Origin: Mesorhizobium kowhaii
GTDB lineage: Bacteria; Pseudomonadota; Alphaproteobacteria; Rhizobiales; Rhizobiaceae
Assembly: GCF_003253745.1 (NCBI RefSeq)
Contig: NZ_MZXV01000013.1
Location: 620,001 to 684,000, forward strand
Direction of reading: 5' to 3'
Length of the DNA stretch: 64,000 nt
Part shown: piece by piece, positions 31,925-41,365 of the stretch
How positions within the stretch are numbered: position 1 is the first letter of the stretch
How the letters are laid out: every line of letters begins with the position of its first letter
Translations under genes and position numbers: made by a program
The notes under the pieces: generated by a model
The model's database searches: none
Seen by the model: the letters and a program-made list of their open reading frames with translations, nothing else
Told to the model about the DNA's origin: nothing

Positions 31925-33655
31925 ATGACTGCCAGGCTGCCAGACCCACATATGCGTTATCCGCAAGACCCGTCGACGGCCATTTCACGCCGGCGGCTGT
32001 TGATTGGCACGGCGTTCGTCGCCGCGACCATTGCCACGACTTTCTCCTTTGGCGCACGACCGGCGTCCGCCGAATCCGTGCTCGCCATGCACATCGAGGA
32101 GCAGACGAGCTGGGTGCAGAACTTCAACCCGTTCGACCTTGGCGGGCGCCGCCAGAGCACCATGGACTTCGTCTACGAGCCGCTGGTCATCTTCAATGAC
32201 TATGACAGCGGCAAGCCGATCTTCCGGCTGGCGACGGGCTACAAATTCTCCGACGATCTGAAATCGATCACCTACACGCTGCGCGACGGTGTCAAATGGT
32301 CTGATGGCCAGCCGCTGACCTCGGCCGACATGAAATTCACGCTCGAGCTGATGCTGAAGAACCCGGCGGTCGACATTGTCGGCGTCGGTGGCAGCGTCGC
32401 CTCGGTCGAAGCGCCTTCGCCGACCGAAGTGAAGATCACCCTGAAGGACGTGGACACCCATTTCCCCGAATCGATGGCCGATTTCCCTGTCGTGCCGGAA
32501 CACATCTGGAAGCATGTCGCCGATCCGCTCGCCTTCAAGAACGAGAAGCCGGTCGGCTCGGGTCCGATGACCGAGATCCGCCGCTTCACGCCGCAGGTCT
32601 ATGAGCAGTGCCGCAACCCGAACTACTGGGACGCGGCTTCGCTGCATGTCGACTGCCTGAAGCTGCCGCAGATCTCGGGCAACGACCAGATGCTGGCACT
32701 GCTGCCGGAAGGCTCGATGGACTGGATCGGCTCGTTCCTGCCCGAGATCGACAAGACCTATGTCGCGCTCGACAAGGACCACAATGGCTACTGGCAGCCG
32801 CCGGCGGAAACCATCGCCTTCCAGATGAACTTCAAGACCGTCAACCCGGCGCTGGCCGAGGCCTTCAACGACATCAACTTCCGCCACGCCTTCAGCCTGG
32901 TCATGGACCGCACGGCGATGGTGGACATTGCCGGGTTTGGCTATCCGGTGGTCAATCTGCACGCCAGCGGCCTGCCGCCGCGCTTCGACGCCTGGCGCAA
33001 CAAGGCGGCCGAAGGCGACAAGGACGTTTGGATGACCTATGACGTCGACAAGGCCAACAAGATGCTTGACGACGCCGGCTACAAGAAGGGCGCCGACGGC
33101 ATGCGCACCACGCCGAAGGGCCAGCCGATTGCCTTCTCGATCATCGTTCCCAATGGCTGGACCGACTGGATCGACGCCGTGCAGATCGCCACCGAAGGCC
33201 TGCGCAAGGCCGGCATCAACGCCTCGGTGGCGACGCCGGAATACGAGCAGTGGCAAAAGCAGATTCTCGACGGCTCGTTTGATGCGGTCATGAACTCGCG
33301 CGCCGACGGGCCGACGCCGTTCCGCGGCTACTACCAGTCGCTGTCGACGGCCTTTGCCGGGCGCATCACCAGTGCACCGTCGCGCTACTCCAATCCGGAG
33401 CTGGACAAGGTGTTCGACGCCTACCGCAAGGCAACCACCGACGAGGAGCGCAAGAAGCTGTTCGACCAGGTGCAGGTGATCATCGCCGACAATTTCCCGG
33501 TCGTGCCGGTGTTCAACGGACCGACCTGGTACCAGTATTCGACCAAGCGCTTCACCGGCTGGGTGACCAAGGACGAACCGGTGATGAACCCGGAGGACCA
33601 TGACAACAACCGCATGCGGTTGATGCATCTGCTGCGCCTGAAGCCGGTACAATAA
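31925..33655 (+). CDS. peptide/oligosaccharide-type ABC transporter substrate-binding protein
   Basis: 576 residues (SBP family 5) with a twin-arginine leader (TAISRRRLLIGTAF, cleavage near PASAES). Family features: YTLRDGVKWSDGQPLTSADMKF near residue 117 and FRHAFSLVMDRTAMVDIAGFG. Two starts are possible: ATG 31898 with GAGGCGG, and ATG 31925 with GGGAG seven bases upstream; I chose the second. It heads the importer-hexosaminidase operon controlled by the palindrome at 31857. With a GH20 enzyme in the operon, a chitooligosaccharide or other N-acetylhexosamine-containing ligand is likely. Confidence 0.9.
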   Translation: MTARLPDPHMRYPQDPSTAISRRRLLIGTAFVAATIATTFSFGARPASAESVLAMHIEEQTSWVQNFNPFDLGGRRQSTMDFVYEPLVIFNDYDSGKPIFRLATGYKFSDDLKSITYTLRDGVKWSDGQPLTSADMKFTLELMLKNPAVDIVGVGGSVASVEAPSPTEVKITLKDVDTHFPESMADFPVVPEHIWKHVADPLAFKNEKPVGSGPMTEIRRFTPQVYEQCRNPNYWDAASLHVDCLKLPQISGNDQMLALLPEGSMDWIGSFLPEIDKTYVALDKDHNGYWQPPAETIAFQMNFKTVNPALAEAFNDINFRHAFSLVMDRTAMVDIAGFGYPVVNLHASGLPPRFDAWRNKAAEGDKDVWMTYDVDKANKMLDDAGYKKGADGMRTTPKGQPIAFSIIVPNGWTDWIDAVQIATEGLRKAGINASVATPEYEQWQKQILDGSFDAVMNSRADGPTPFRGYYQSLSTAFAGRITSAPSRYSNPELDKVFDAYRKATTDEERKKLFDQVQVIIADNFPVVPVFNGPTWYQYSTKRFTGWVTKDEPVMNPEDHDNNRMRLMHLLRLKPVQ

Positions 33656-33668
33656 GTCTGATGCAACT

Positions 33669-33693
33669 CCCTTCCCCTCATGAGGGGGAAGGG
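33669..33693 (+). terminator. GC-rich hairpin between binding-protein and permease genes
   Basis: CCCTTCCCCTCA (33669-33680) faces TGAGGGGGAAGGG (33681-33693), a near-perfect stem with almost no loop, 13 bases after the binding-protein stop. It has no U-tract. Like the hairpin at 29713 it sits between a highly expressed receptor gene and its permease genes, where such structures protect the upstream message or reduce read-through. Confidence 0.55.
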
Positions 33694-33842
33694 CCGTGTC
33701 CCAAATCCTGGTTTCGGCGGCAGCCCGCCGCGAGGCCGGATGCCGGACATGGTAAGATGCCTGCAGCCGCTTCTTCGTCCGTCGCCTTTGGCGACAGCTT
33801 CTCCGCCAAACGGAGAAGGCAACCGAGCACAAGGAATAGCCG

Positions 33843-34826
33843 ATGCGGATTCCTCTTCGACGGCTTGGGGTCTATTTCGTGGCCTTCCTGTTTGCCATCG
33901 TGATGAATTTCACCGTTCCCCGGCTGATGCCGGGAAGCCCGGTCGACGGCATGATCGCGCAGCTTGGGCCGCGCGCGACACCGGCGGCGATCGAGGCGAT
34001 CAAGGCCCGTTTCGGTGCCGTCGAACAGCCGATCCTGGGGCAGTTCGTCGACTACATCACCGGCCTTGCCAGGCTCGATCTCGGCGTGTCGGTCAAATAC
34101 TACCCGCAGACCGTCACCCAGGTCCTTGCCCGTTCAGCCGGCTGGACCGCCTTCCTGGTCACCACGGCGATCATCTTTTCCCTCTGCGTTGGAGTCTCCC
34201 TCGGCGCAGTGGCAGCCTGGCGGCGAGGCGGACGCTTTGATGCGTTCGTCTCGCCGTTTTCTGTCGTGCTGATCGCGATCCCGCCCGTCATCATCGGACT
34301 GGCGACCCTGTTCACCTTTGGCGTGACGTTGCGCTGGTTCCCGGTCGGCTATGCCTACAATCCCGATCTCGATCCGGGCTTGAACTTCACCTTTTTCGGC
34401 AGTGTCTTCTGGCATGCGGTGATGCCGGTGCTGACGCTGTCGCCCTATCTGATCGGTGAATTCCAGACGACGATGCGCTCCTCGATGATCTCGGTTCTCG
34501 GCGAGGATTATGTCACCATGGGCCGCGCCAAGGGGCTCGGCGAGACCGCGGTGATGTTTTCCTATGCGGCGCGAAACGCCATGCTGCCGGTGCTGACCAA
34601 TCTCGCGCTGATGCTGGGCGCCGTGTTCGGCGGCTCGATCGTCACCGAAATCGTCTTCAACTATCCTGGCCTCGGGCTGACGCTGTTCACCGCCAGCGTG
34701 GCGCGCGACTATCCGGTCATCCAGGGCCAGCTGCTGCTGATGACGATGGCGACGCTCGGCGCCAATCTGCTGGTCGACATCCTCTATGGCGTCGTCGATC
34801 CGCGCATCCGGGAGGAACGGGCATGA
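33843..34826 (+). CDS. ABC transporter permease (DppB-like), amino-sugar cluster
   Basis: 327 residues, about six membrane helices. N-terminus FAIVMNFTVPRLMPGSPVDGM is the DppB start pattern, and the ATPase-docking loop EDYVTMGRAKGLGETAVMFSYAARNAMLP lies near residue 220. It follows the binding protein after a 187-base gap with a hairpin, and overlaps the next permease by four bases. Confidence 0.92.
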   Translation: MRIPLRRLGVYFVAFLFAIVMNFTVPRLMPGSPVDGMIAQLGPRATPAAIEAIKARFGAVEQPILGQFVDYITGLARLDLGVSVKYYPQTVTQVLARSAGWTAFLVTTAIIFSLCVGVSLGAVAAWRRGGRFDAFVSPFSVVLIAIPPVIIGLATLFTFGVTLRWFPVGYAYNPDLDPGLNFTFFGSVFWHAVMPVLTLSPYLIGEFQTTMRSSMISVLGEDYVTMGRAKGLGETAVMFSYAARNAMLPVLTNLALMLGAVFGGSIVTEIVFNYPGLGLTLFTASVARDYPVIQGQLLLMTMATLGANLLVDILYGVVDPRIREERA

Positions 34827-35725
34827 ACTTCGGTTGGCAACTTCTGTGGCGTCAGAAGAAGGCCGTCGCCGGCCTGATCATCGTCACGGCACTCTGCCTG
34901 ATGGCACTCTTTGCGCCGATCCTAGCGCCGACCGATCCCGGCGAGCGCGTCGGCCGCTCGCACCAGCCGCCGACCGTCGAGCATTATTTCGGCACGACCA
35001 AGATGGGCCGCGACGTCTATGCGCAATTCGTATGGGGCGCGCGGCCGTCACTGGCGGTCGGCTTTGCCACCGGCCTGTTCATCACCGCACTTGGCACCAT
35101 CATCGGGCTGGTCGCCGGCTATTTCGGCGGCCGCACCGATGCGACGCTGGACCTGATCACCAATGCGGTGCTGGTGATCCCCAACATTCCGCTCTTGATC
35201 CTGCTTGCTTCCTTCGCCGGCACGGTCGGGCCGGTCGCCATCATGCTGATCATTGCGCTGACCTCGTGGCCGTGGGGCGCGCGCATGACGCGTTCGCAGA
35301 CGATGGCGCTCAGGAACCGCGAGTTCGTGACCGCGGCGCGCATGGTCGGCGAGCCTGCCTGGCGCATCATCTTCGTCGAGATACTGCCCAACCTGGTGCC
35401 GCTGATCGGCATCAACATCGTCGGCTCGATCATCTACGCCATCGTCGCGCAGACAACGCTCGAATATCTCGGCTTCGGCGATCCGCTCAACGTCACTTGG
35501 GGGACGATGCTCTACAACGCGCAGAATTCCTCCGCCATCATCGTCGGCGCCTGGTGGGACATCAGCGCGCCGGCCGCCGGCATCGCGCTGGTCGGGTTGG
35601 GGCTCGCGCTGTTGAACTTCACCTTCGACGAGATCGCCAATCCGCAACTGCGCTCCGGTCCGGCGCTCAGCCGCTGGCTGCGCCTCAGCCGGTTGCGCAA
35701 GCGCGAACTGGAGGCGGCACGGTGA
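34823..35725 (+). CDS. ABC transporter permease (DppC-like), amino-sugar cluster
   Basis: 300 residues. FGTTKMGRDVYAQFVWGARPSL (about residue 55) and the loop REFVTAARMVGEPAWRIIFVEILPN are DppC marks; TLEYLGFGDPLNVTWGTML is the C-terminal equivalent of the SFLGLG motif. Both ends overlap neighbours (ATGA at 34823 and the GTG of the next gene at 35722), so the operon is tightly coupled. Confidence 0.92.
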   Translation: MNFGWQLLWRQKKAVAGLIIVTALCLMALFAPILAPTDPGERVGRSHQPPTVEHYFGTTKMGRDVYAQFVWGARPSLAVGFATGLFITALGTIIGLVAGYFGGRTDATLDLITNAVLVIPNIPLLILLASFAGTVGPVAIMLIIALTSWPWGARMTRSQTMALRNREFVTAARMVGEPAWRIIFVEILPNLVPLIGINIVGSIIYAIVAQTTLEYLGFGDPLNVTWGTMLYNAQNSSAIIVGAWWDISAPAAGIALVGLGLALLNFTFDEIANPQLRSGPALSRWLRLSRLRKRELEAAR

Positions 35726-36537
35726 GCGAGGCACTGCTGCAAATCCGCGACCTCAGCGTCGACTATTTGCTCGACAGGGGCGCCTTCCGCGCTGTCAAGA
35801 ACGTGTCCTTCGACATCGGCCGCGGCGAACTGTTCGGCCTCGCTGGCGAATCCGGCTGCGGCAAGAGCACGATCGCCTATGCCATCACACGGCTGGCCAA
35901 GGCGCCGGCCTGGGTGGCGGGCGGCGAGATCCTGCTCGACGGCCAGGATCTTTTGAAGCTGCCGGAAAGCCGGCTGCAGGAGGTGCGCTGGCGGCGGATC
36001 GGCATGGTGTTCCAGAGCGCGATGAACTCGCTCAATCCGCTGATGCGGGTCGAGGCGCAGTTCCACGACGTGCTGCGCCGGCATACGGGCTCGTCGCGCG
36101 AGAAATCGCGGGCGCGCGCCGAAGAGATGTTCAAGCTGGTCGGCATTCCAGCCAGCCGGTTGACCGATTATCCGCACCAGTTCTCAGGCGGCATGCGCCA
36201 GCGCATCGTCATCGCCATCTGCCTGGCGCTGAAGCCGGAACTGATCATCATGGACGAGCCGACGACGGCGCTCGACGTGGTCGTGCAGCGCGAAATCCTC
36301 GAACAGGTCATCGACCTGCAGCGCGGCTATGGTTTCTCGGTGCTGTTCATCACCCACGATCTGCATTTGATGGCGCAGCTCTGTCACCGGATCGGGGTGA
36401 TGCTGAAGGGCGAACTGGTCGAAGTCGGCGATGTCAGGCAGGTCAGCCGGGCGCCGGCGCACGACTACACGCGAAAGCTCTGGGGCGCGATCCCGCAACT
36501 GCCCGGCCACCCTGCGGTGAAGGACGCCATCGCATGA
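35722..36537 (+). CDS. ABC transporter ATPase (DppD-like), amino-sugar cluster
   Basis: 271 residues: Walker A GESGCGKST, Q-loop VFQSAMNSLNPL, signature FSGGMRQRI, Walker B LIIMDEPTTALD, switch His in ITHDLHLM. The GTG at 35722 overlaps the stop of the permease gene and gives VSEALLQIRDLSVDY, the usual DppD start. It lacks the long Cys-containing C-terminus of classical DppD, as in short sugar-peptide variants. Confidence 0.92.
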   Translation: MSEALLQIRDLSVDYLLDRGAFRAVKNVSFDIGRGELFGLAGESGCGKSTIAYAITRLAKAPAWVAGGEILLDGQDLLKLPESRLQEVRWRRIGMVFQSAMNSLNPLMRVEAQFHDVLRRHTGSSREKSRARAEEMFKLVGIPASRLTDYPHQFSGGMRQRIVIAICLALKPELIIMDEPTTALDVVVQREILEQVIDLQRGYGFSVLFITHDLHLMAQLCHRIGVMLKGELVEVGDVRQVSRAPAHDYTRKLWGAIPQLPGHPAVKDAIA

Positions 36538-37472
36538 ATGCCGTAACGACTGTACCCTCAGCAGCCGTCGCGGCCGAGCCGATCGTCAGGCTGGACGGCA
36601 TCGAACGCAGCTTCGGATTGGTGCAGGCATTGCGCGGTGTCTCGCTGTCGCTGAAAGGCGGCCGCGCGCTGGCGCTGGTTGGCGAATCCGGCTGCGGCAA
36701 GACCACCTGCGCCCGCATCATTTCGCGCATGGACACCCCGACCGGCGGCGAGATGCTCTACCGCGGCCGCAACATCACGCAGACCGGTACGGCCGCCGAG
36801 GAGAAGGCCTACCGCCGCGCCGTGCAGATGGTGTTCCAGGATCCGTTCGCCTCGCTCAACCCGGTGTTTTCGGTGCAGCATCATCTGGCGCGACCGCTGG
36901 CACTGCATGGCCATGCCAGGAGCAAGGCGGAACGAGTGCAGGGTGTCGCCGATCTCCTCAACTGGGTCGGGCTGGAGCCGGCGCTGACCGCGCACAAATT
37001 TCCGCATGAGCTGTCGGGAGGCCAGCGCCAGCGCGTCAACATCGCGCGTGCGCTCGCCGTGCAGCCTGACGTGCTGGTCGCCGACGAGCCGACCTCGATG
37101 CTCGACGTCTCGATCCGCCTAGGCATCCTCGAACTCGTGTCGCGCATCAAGCAGGAGCGGCAACTGGCGCTGCTCTACATCACGCATGACATCGCCACCG
37201 CGGCCCATGTCGCCGAAGAGGTGATCGTGATGTTCGCCGGCCAGATGGTCGAGTGGGGTGACACGCTCTCGGTGATCGGCGATGCCCGCCATCCCTACAC
37301 GCAACTGCTGCTTTCGGCTGTACCGGACCCCGACCGGCCCTTCATGGCGGGTGACAGCGCGCGTTTTCTCGGCCACGCCGAGGAGGTGCGACGGCTGAGC
37401 CGGCCATCCTCCGCCAAGGTCGATCAGGTCGGCCCCAACCATTTCGTCCGCGCGCTGGGCGCCGCTTCCTGA
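36534..37472 (+). CDS. ABC transporter ATPase (DppF-like), amino-sugar cluster
   Basis: 312 residues: Walker A GESGCGKTT, Q-loop MVFQDPFASLNPVF, signature LSGGQRQRV, Walker B VLVADEPTSMLD and switch His in ITHDIATA. The C-terminal oligopeptide-importer extension is present (HPYTQLLLSAVPDPDRP). The start overlaps the DppD-like stop by four bases. The pair of ATPases serves the two permeases upstream. Confidence 0.92.
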   Translation: MNAVTTVPSAAVAAEPIVRLDGIERSFGLVQALRGVSLSLKGGRALALVGESGCGKTTCARIISRMDTPTGGEMLYRGRNITQTGTAAEEKAYRRAVQMVFQDPFASLNPVFSVQHHLARPLALHGHARSKAERVQGVADLLNWVGLEPALTAHKFPHELSGGQRQRVNIARALAVQPDVLVADEPTSMLDVSIRLGILELVSRIKQERQLALLYITHDIATAAHVAEEVIVMFAGQMVEWGDTLSVIGDARHPYTQLLLSAVPDPDRPFMAGDSARFLGHAEEVRRLSRPSSAKVDQVGPNHFVRALGAAS

Positions 37473-37492
37473 ACTGACATCACAGGGTTTCC

Positions 37493-37969
37493 ATGGACTA
37501 TCTCGTCAATCTTTCGCTGCCTACTCCCGATCCCGAACTCGATGCGCGCATTCGGGGCGCCGCCGTCACCATCCGCCGGGCGCTGGCGCCGGAACTCGAA
37601 CTGGTGACCGGCTGGGTGCGGCAGACATTCAGCCCGGGCTGGTCGAGCGAGACGACGGTGGCGTTTTCGCGCCAGCCGGTCTCGTGCTTCTTGGCGACAC
37701 GCGAGGGCAGGCTGGTCGGCTTTGCCGTCTACGATGCGATCGCGCGTGGTTTCTTCGGCCCGACCGGCGTCGACGAGGCCGCGCGCGGCGCCGGCATCGG
37801 CCACGCGCTGCTGCTGGCGACGCTGCTCGACATGCGCGTCATGGGCTATGGCTACGCCATCATCGGCGATGTCGGTCCGTCCGAATTCTACGAGCGCACC
37901 GTCGGCGCCAGGCAGATCCCGGATTCTGAACCCGGCGTTTATGCCGGCCTGCTTAAAAACCTCGATTGA
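37493..37969 (+). CDS. GNAT-family acetyltransferase
   Basis: 158 residues. The acetyl-CoA loop region can be seen as DEAARGAGIGHALLLATLLDMRVMGYGYAII (about residues 90-120), where R/Q-x-x-G-x-G/A is represented by RGAGIG. FYERTVGARQIPDSEPGVY closes the fold. It is 20 bases after the DppF-like gene and 21 before the hexosaminidase gene, so it belongs to the operon. An acetyl-transfer role on an amino sugar is plausible but not shown. Confidence 0.82.
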   Translation: MDYLVNLSLPTPDPELDARIRGAAVTIRRALAPELELVTGWVRQTFSPGWSSETTVAFSRQPVSCFLATREGRLVGFAVYDAIARGFFGPTGVDEAARGAGIGHALLLATLLDMRVMGYGYAIIGDVGPSEFYERTVGARQIPDSEPGVYAGLLKNLD

Positions 37970-37990
37970 TTTCCCATCTGAAAGTTCATC

Positions 37991-40000
37991 ATGACATCCA
38001 AATCCGCATTCCGGCTGGAAACCACCTGGGCGCCGGCCACCGCCAGTGAAAAACTCGCCTATTCACTGACGCTCACCAATTTGTCGTCGAAAGCGATCGA
38101 AGGGTTTCAGTTGTGCGTCAGCGGTCCGGCCCGCATCGATCCGGCCGTCACCGTCGAGGGTGGCAGGCTGGCGGAGCGACTGTCCAACCATTCCGAATTC
38201 GCGCCGACGGACGGTTTCGTGCTGGAGCCGAATGAGGCATGGACCATCACCGCGCATGGGCTGAGCTATCCGCTGCGGCACTGGACCGACGGCGCCACGG
38301 CTGCCTACCTCGTGCTTGCTGATGGCATCGTAGCCCCTGTTGCGCTGGCTCCGACCAAGGCGATCGGCGACAATGCGGCATTGAAGCGCGGCGCCGAAAT
38401 CTATCCGGTGCCCGCGCAGGCGCCCGTGCCGGTCTCGATCATACCGTGGCCGCGCACCGTTGCGGTCTCCGGCCGCCGCGCGGTTCCGCCGGGTCTGGCA
38501 CTTCGGCCGAAGGGTGCTGCCGCCGCCGATGCCGCCGATGCGTTCAGTACCCTGGTCGACAGCCTGTTCGCTGTCGAGGGCATTGTGCGTAACGAGGCCG
38601 AAGGCGGTTTGGCGGTCGAGCTCGGCATCGCGGACGGGTTTGGCCCGGAGGCCTATGCGATCCGCTTTTCAGCCGATGGCGTCGCGGTTTCGGCGGGGAC
38701 GAAAACCGGACTGTTCTACGGGCTGGTCACGCTCGGCCAGATCCTGCGCGGGGCGCGGTCGCACTCCGAGACGTTTCTGTTCCCGGCCGAAGGCGAAATC
38801 CGCGATGAGCCGGCGCTCGATTGGCGCGGCACGCATCTCGACGTCGCCCGGCAGTTTTATGCGACGGCGGAGATCAAGACCTTCCTGCGAATACTTGCCT
38901 GGAACAAGCTCAACCGGTTCCACTGGCATCTGTCCGACGACGAAGCGTGGCGGGTCGAGATATCAGCCTATCCGGAGTTGACGAAGGTCGGCGCGTGGCG
39001 CGGCCATGGGCTGCCGGTGCCGCCCTTGCTGGGCACGGGCCCCGAGCCGAGCGGCGGCTACTACACAAAGGCGGCCGTGCGCGAGGTCGTTCAGCTGGCC
39101 GGCCAGCTCGGCATCGAGGTCGTGCCGGAGATCGACGTGCCGGGGCATTGTTACGCGATGCTGCAGGCGATACCGGCACTGCGTGATCCCGGCGAGAGTG
39201 GCGAGTACTTCTCCGTGCAGGGGTTTCCCAACAATTGCATCAATCCGGCGCGGCCGGAAACCTACCATGTGCTGGAAAAAATCCTCGACGAACTGATCGA
39301 GCTGTTTCCGTTCAAGATCATCCATATCGGCGCCGACGAGGTGCCGCTGGGCGCCTGGTCGGGCTCGCCACAGGCGCTGGCGCGGCTCACCGAGGTTGGC
39401 GGCGAGGGGCTGGCGGCAGCGCATGCCAAGCGCCTCAACGTGGTCACCAACACGCACGGCGCCGATGAGATCGACGGGTCGGGAGCGGCAGTGCTGCAGG
39501 CCGAGTTTCTCAAGCGCATACAATCGTTCCTTGCGTCTCGCGGCTGCATCACCGGCGGCTGGCAGGAGGCTGCGCACGGCAATGTCATCGACAAGCAGAA
39601 AAGCTACCTCTGCGGCTGGCGGACAGTGGAAGCCTCGGCCGCCCTTGCGGGGGAGGGCTATGCGATGGTGGTGTGCCCCGGCCAGGTCTACTACCTCGAC
39701 ATGGCCAACAGCCCGGCCTGGTCGGAACCGGGTGCGGCGTGGGCCGGCTGGTCCGATCCGGAAAAGCTGTACGGTTTCGATCCCGTCGAGGGCTGGACGG
39801 ACACGCAGAAGACGAAACTGCTCGGCGTGCAGGCCTGCATCTGGTCGGAGCCGATGACCGACCGCGCCGTCTTTGACCGGCTGGTGTTTCCCCGCATTTC
39901 GGCGCTGGCGGAAACCGGCTGGACGCAGCCGGAGCAAAAATCCTGGGAGCGGTTCAAGGCGCTGGCCGGGCTCATGCCGGTGCTCTACGGGGCGACCTAA
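37991..40000 (+). CDS. beta-N-acetylhexosaminidase, glycoside hydrolase family 20
   Basis: 669 residues. After an N-terminal beta-sandwich segment (about 1-140) and the GH20b-type domain (AIRFSADGVAVSAGTKTGLFYGLVTLGQIL, near residue 230), the catalytic barrel starts at DWRGTHLDVARQFY. It contains the acid pair D449-E450 in HIGADEVPLG and a substrate His in FHWHLSDDEAWR. No signal peptide is seen, so it acts in the cytoplasm on imported oligosaccharides, removing terminal N-acetylhexosamine. Last gene of the importer operon. The stop directly abuts a palindromic repeat. Confidence 0.93.
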   Translation: MTSKSAFRLETTWAPATASEKLAYSLTLTNLSSKAIEGFQLCVSGPARIDPAVTVEGGRLAERLSNHSEFAPTDGFVLEPNEAWTITAHGLSYPLRHWTDGATAAYLVLADGIVAPVALAPTKAIGDNAALKRGAEIYPVPAQAPVPVSIIPWPRTVAVSGRRAVPPGLALRPKGAAAADAADAFSTLVDSLFAVEGIVRNEAEGGLAVELGIADGFGPEAYAIRFSADGVAVSAGTKTGLFYGLVTLGQILRGARSHSETFLFPAEGEIRDEPALDWRGTHLDVARQFYATAEIKTFLRILAWNKLNRFHWHLSDDEAWRVEISAYPELTKVGAWRGHGLPVPPLLGTGPEPSGGYYTKAAVREVVQLAGQLGIEVVPEIDVPGHCYAMLQAIPALRDPGESGEYFSVQGFPNNCINPARPETYHVLEKILDELIELFPFKIIHIGADEVPLGAWSGSPQALARLTEVGGEGLAAAHAKRLNVVTNTHGADEIDGSGAAVLQAEFLKRIQSFLASRGCITGGWQEAAHGNVIDKQKSYLCGWRTVEASAALAGEGYAMVVCPGQVYYLDMANSPAWSEPGAAWAGWSDPEKLYGFDPVEGWTDTQKTKLLGVQACIWSEPMTDRAVFDRLVFPRISALAETGWTQPEQKSWERFKALAGLMPVLYGAT

Positions 40001-40144
40001 GAGACTGTTTGGAAATTCTACTCCGGCGGCCATCTGATGGCGGTTTCTGCGCTTCCGGTGCTCACGGACCCAAATGTCCGCTGCGCTCCGGTTCTCGAAA
40101 ACACCACCATATGACTCGCCAGAGCGAATTTCGAAACAGTCTCT
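40001..40144. repeat. structured palindromic element, copy 1 (between convergent genes)
   Basis: A 144-base imperfect palindrome starting right after the hexosaminidase stop and ending 16 bases before the ROK stop. Outer arms GAGACTGTTTGGAAATTC and GAATTTCGAAACAGTCTC pair with one mismatch. The core CTGCGCTTCCGGTGCTCACG is followed by GGACCCAAATGTCC as the inner stem-loop and CGCTCCGGTTCTCGAAAAC. Three related copies lie at 44928, 47592 and 48837. Likely acts as a bidirectional transcript end. Confidence 0.85.
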
Positions 40145-40159
40145 AAGAGCCCCGTATGC

Positions 40160-41365
40160 CTAAGCGGAATGCGGCTTTTGCAGAACATCGAATTGCGGGT
40201 TGGTTTCGGAGAAGATCGGCAGTGCGGCGGCACCGAGAACCGATGTATCCTTGCCGGCGGCGCCGACAAGAACCCGCGGCACGGTGCGGGTACTGGTCGA
40301 ACTGACCGAGAGGTACAGGGGGTCGAGCCGGCTCGCCAGAAGCTCGATGACGCCGACCGGCATGAAGCCGCCAAGGACCACGGTTTCGGGATCGAGCGCG
40401 AGTTCGAGCATGTTGATGGCCTGGCGCAGCGGATCGATTGCCTGGGCGACCCATGCTTCCAGGCTATCGCCATTGGCCAGCAATGCCTGGAGCAATTCCG
40501 GCGAGGCATGATCGGGGTCGGGGATTTCCAGGCACTCATAGGCGGCGCGCAACGAGACATAGCGTTCGAGGCAGCCACGCTTGCCGCAGCCGCATTCGAG
40601 GCCGCCGGGCTTGACGATCATGTGGCCGATCTCGCCGGCATTGTGGCGGCTGCCCTTGTAGAGATGGCCGTCAAGGAACAGGCCGGCGCCAAGGCCGGTG
40701 CCGATGAACAAATAGACGAAGCTGCTGAGGTTGCGGGCAACGCCATAGAGCCGCTCGCCGATGGCGGCGGCGGTGGCGTCGTTCTCGACTGTCACCGGAA
40801 TGCCGGTCAGCCGCTGCAATTCTTCGGCGACGGGGAAATCCTGCCAGCCGGGCAGTGCGGTCGGCCCGACCGAGGTCATACCCTCGACGTCGAACGGGCC
40901 AGGCATCGCCATGCCGATGCCGAGCAGGCGGTTGCGGTCGAAGCGAAACTTGCGCATCAAGTCGCCGCCTATTGTGGCCAGCAGGGGCATCGCCTGCGCC
41001 GGCGTCGGCCGGTCCACCGGGCGCTCGATTCGGGCGCGAACCGTGCCGGACAGATCGGTGATGACGCCGACCGCCAGCTGATGATCGAGCTGCAGGCCGA
41101 TCGAATAGCCGCCGTCGGGATTGATCGAGTAGGGGACCGCCGGCTGGCCGCGCGCGCCTTTCAGCGTGGCTTGCGCGCTAAGCAGCTGTTCGCGCTCGAG
41201 TTCCTCGACGATGTTGGAAATGGTTTGCGTGCTCAGCGCCGTCAGGCGCGCGATCGCTGCCCGCGACAATGCGCCGTTGGTCCTGATCGCTTCGATGACC
41301 ACGCGGCGATTGTGGGACTTGGCCTGTTCGAGATTGGTGCCAGCGATGGCTTTCCTGAGGGTCAT
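40160..41365 (-). CDS. ROK-family transcriptional repressor (NagC/XylR-like)
   Basis: 401 residues. The N-terminal winged helix-turn-helix (LSRAAIARLTALSTQTISNIVEELE) is joined to a ROK sugar-kinase-like domain with GIGMAMPGPFDVEG, ENDATAAAIGE, FIGTGLGAGLFLDG and the zinc motif CGCGKRGCLERY. I chose the ATG at 41365 (MTLRKAIAG), as the longer in-frame start would lie across the operator. It is convergent with the importer-hexosaminidase operon, and its own promoter carries the same palindrome as that operon's. The inducer is probably an imported amino sugar or its phosphate. Confidence 0.92.
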   Translation of the reverse strand: MTLRKAIAGTNLEQAKSHNRRVVIEAIRTNGALSRAAIARLTALSTQTISNIVEELEREQLLSAQATLKGARGQPAVPYSINPDGGYSIGLQLDHQLAVGVITDLSGTVRARIERPVDRPTPAQAMPLLATIGGDLMRKFRFDRNRLLGIGMAMPGPFDVEGMTSVGPTALPGWQDFPVAEELQRLTGIPVTVENDATAAAIGERLYGVARNLSSFVYLFIGTGLGAGLFLDGHLYKGSRHNAGEIGHMIVKPGGLECGCGKRGCLERYVSLRAAYECLEIPDPDHASPELLQALLANGDSLEAWVAQAIDPLRQAINMLELALDPETVVLGGFMPVGVIELLASRLDPLYLSVSSTSTRTVPRVLVGAAGKDTSVLGAAALPIFSETNPQFDVLQKPHSA

